Assembly (NCBI GenBank): GCA_964537555.1 | Contig: CAZIAD010000068.1 | Span: 1 to 13,668 of the forward strand | Direction: 5' to 3' | DNA length: 13,668 nt | Origin: CAYRWR01 sp964537555 | GTDB lineage: Bacteria; Spirochaetota; Brevinematia; Brevinematales; CAYRWR01 | In this document: piece after piece, positions 13,585 through 13,668 of the stretch | How the letters are laid out: every line of letters begins with the position of its first letter | Position numbering within the stretch: the first letter of the stretch is position 1 | Translations under genes and position numbers: made by a program | The notes under the pieces: generated by a model | Told to the model about the DNA's origin: nothing | The model's database searches: none | What the model saw: the letters and a program-made list of their open reading frames with translations, nothing else

Positions 13585-13668
13585 ATGGCAGAGATATTAT
13601 TTTTAATATGTGTTTCTCTGATCCTATTAGGGTTACACGTATTGATGAGCAGTATCTTTCAGGAGATT
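13585..13668 (+). CDS. N-terminal fragment of a probable membrane protein (runs off the window)
   Basis: An ATG at 13585, seven bases after the rpsR stop and preceded by AAGGA (13576-13580) overlapping that stop, opens a frame that stays open to the window end (28 codons). The visible residues begin MAEILFLICVSLILLGLHVLM, a strongly hydrophobic segment that would be a transmembrane helix or uncleaved signal anchor. It is not L9 (rplI), which often follows rpsR and starts MKVILLEDV-like. It is most likely the next gene of the operon, possibly a DUF2232/YybS-type membrane protein by genomic position alone, but too little is visible to name it. Confidence 0.6.
   Translation, partial: MAEILFLICVSLILLGLHVLMSSIFQEI

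Overview
The window looks like ordinary chromosomal DNA from a diderm, moderate-GC spirochaete. The main reasons are the 5' end of an ssrA (tmRNA) gene that closely resembles the treponemal tmRNA as I remember it, a set of signal-peptide-bearing beta-barrel-like outer-membrane proteins, a tandem cyclic-nucleotide-binding regulator, and a housekeeping gene mix (glyA, purM, secA, rpsF-ssb-rpsR). The phylum assignment is inference from sequence reading and has not been tested by a search. I see no insertion sequence, phage gene, CRISPR array, tRNA or rRNA.

Layout. 1-186 (minus): the 5' part of ssrA with its tag reading frame. 187-494: a 308-base divergent intergenic region with the ssrA promoter, several perfect inverted repeats and a possible structured leader for glyA. 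495-3421 (plus): glyA, a two-domain CRP-like regulator and a gamma-glutamylcyclotransferase-fold protein; the last two overlap by ATGA. 3432-6436 (minus): three exported beta-barrel-like proteins in two transcription units, the first two of them translationally coupled. 6544-10304 (minus): purM and secA, with a clear intrinsic terminator after purM. 10305-10500: divergent region where two predicted promoters lie face to face over the same DNA. 10501-12069 (plus): a small putative lipoprotein and a secreted SH3-like-domain protein, ending in a strong terminator. 12219-13577 (plus): promoter and the S6-SSB-S18 operon, followed by the start of a membrane-protein gene that runs off the window.

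How they fit together. Most of the window serves one-carbon and purine metabolism (GlyA, PurM), protein export (SecA, feeding the exported proteins around it), ribosome rescue (tmRNA), translation and replication (S6, S18, SSB). I found no convincing new multi-gene system. The most unusual single items are an S18 protein with an approximately 86-residue acidic plus Gly/Arg-rich N-terminal extension, a tmRNA tag ending in IAA, the overlapping divergent promoters before secA, a tandem cNMP regulator whose first binding cassette is degenerate, and a possibly structured glyA leader.
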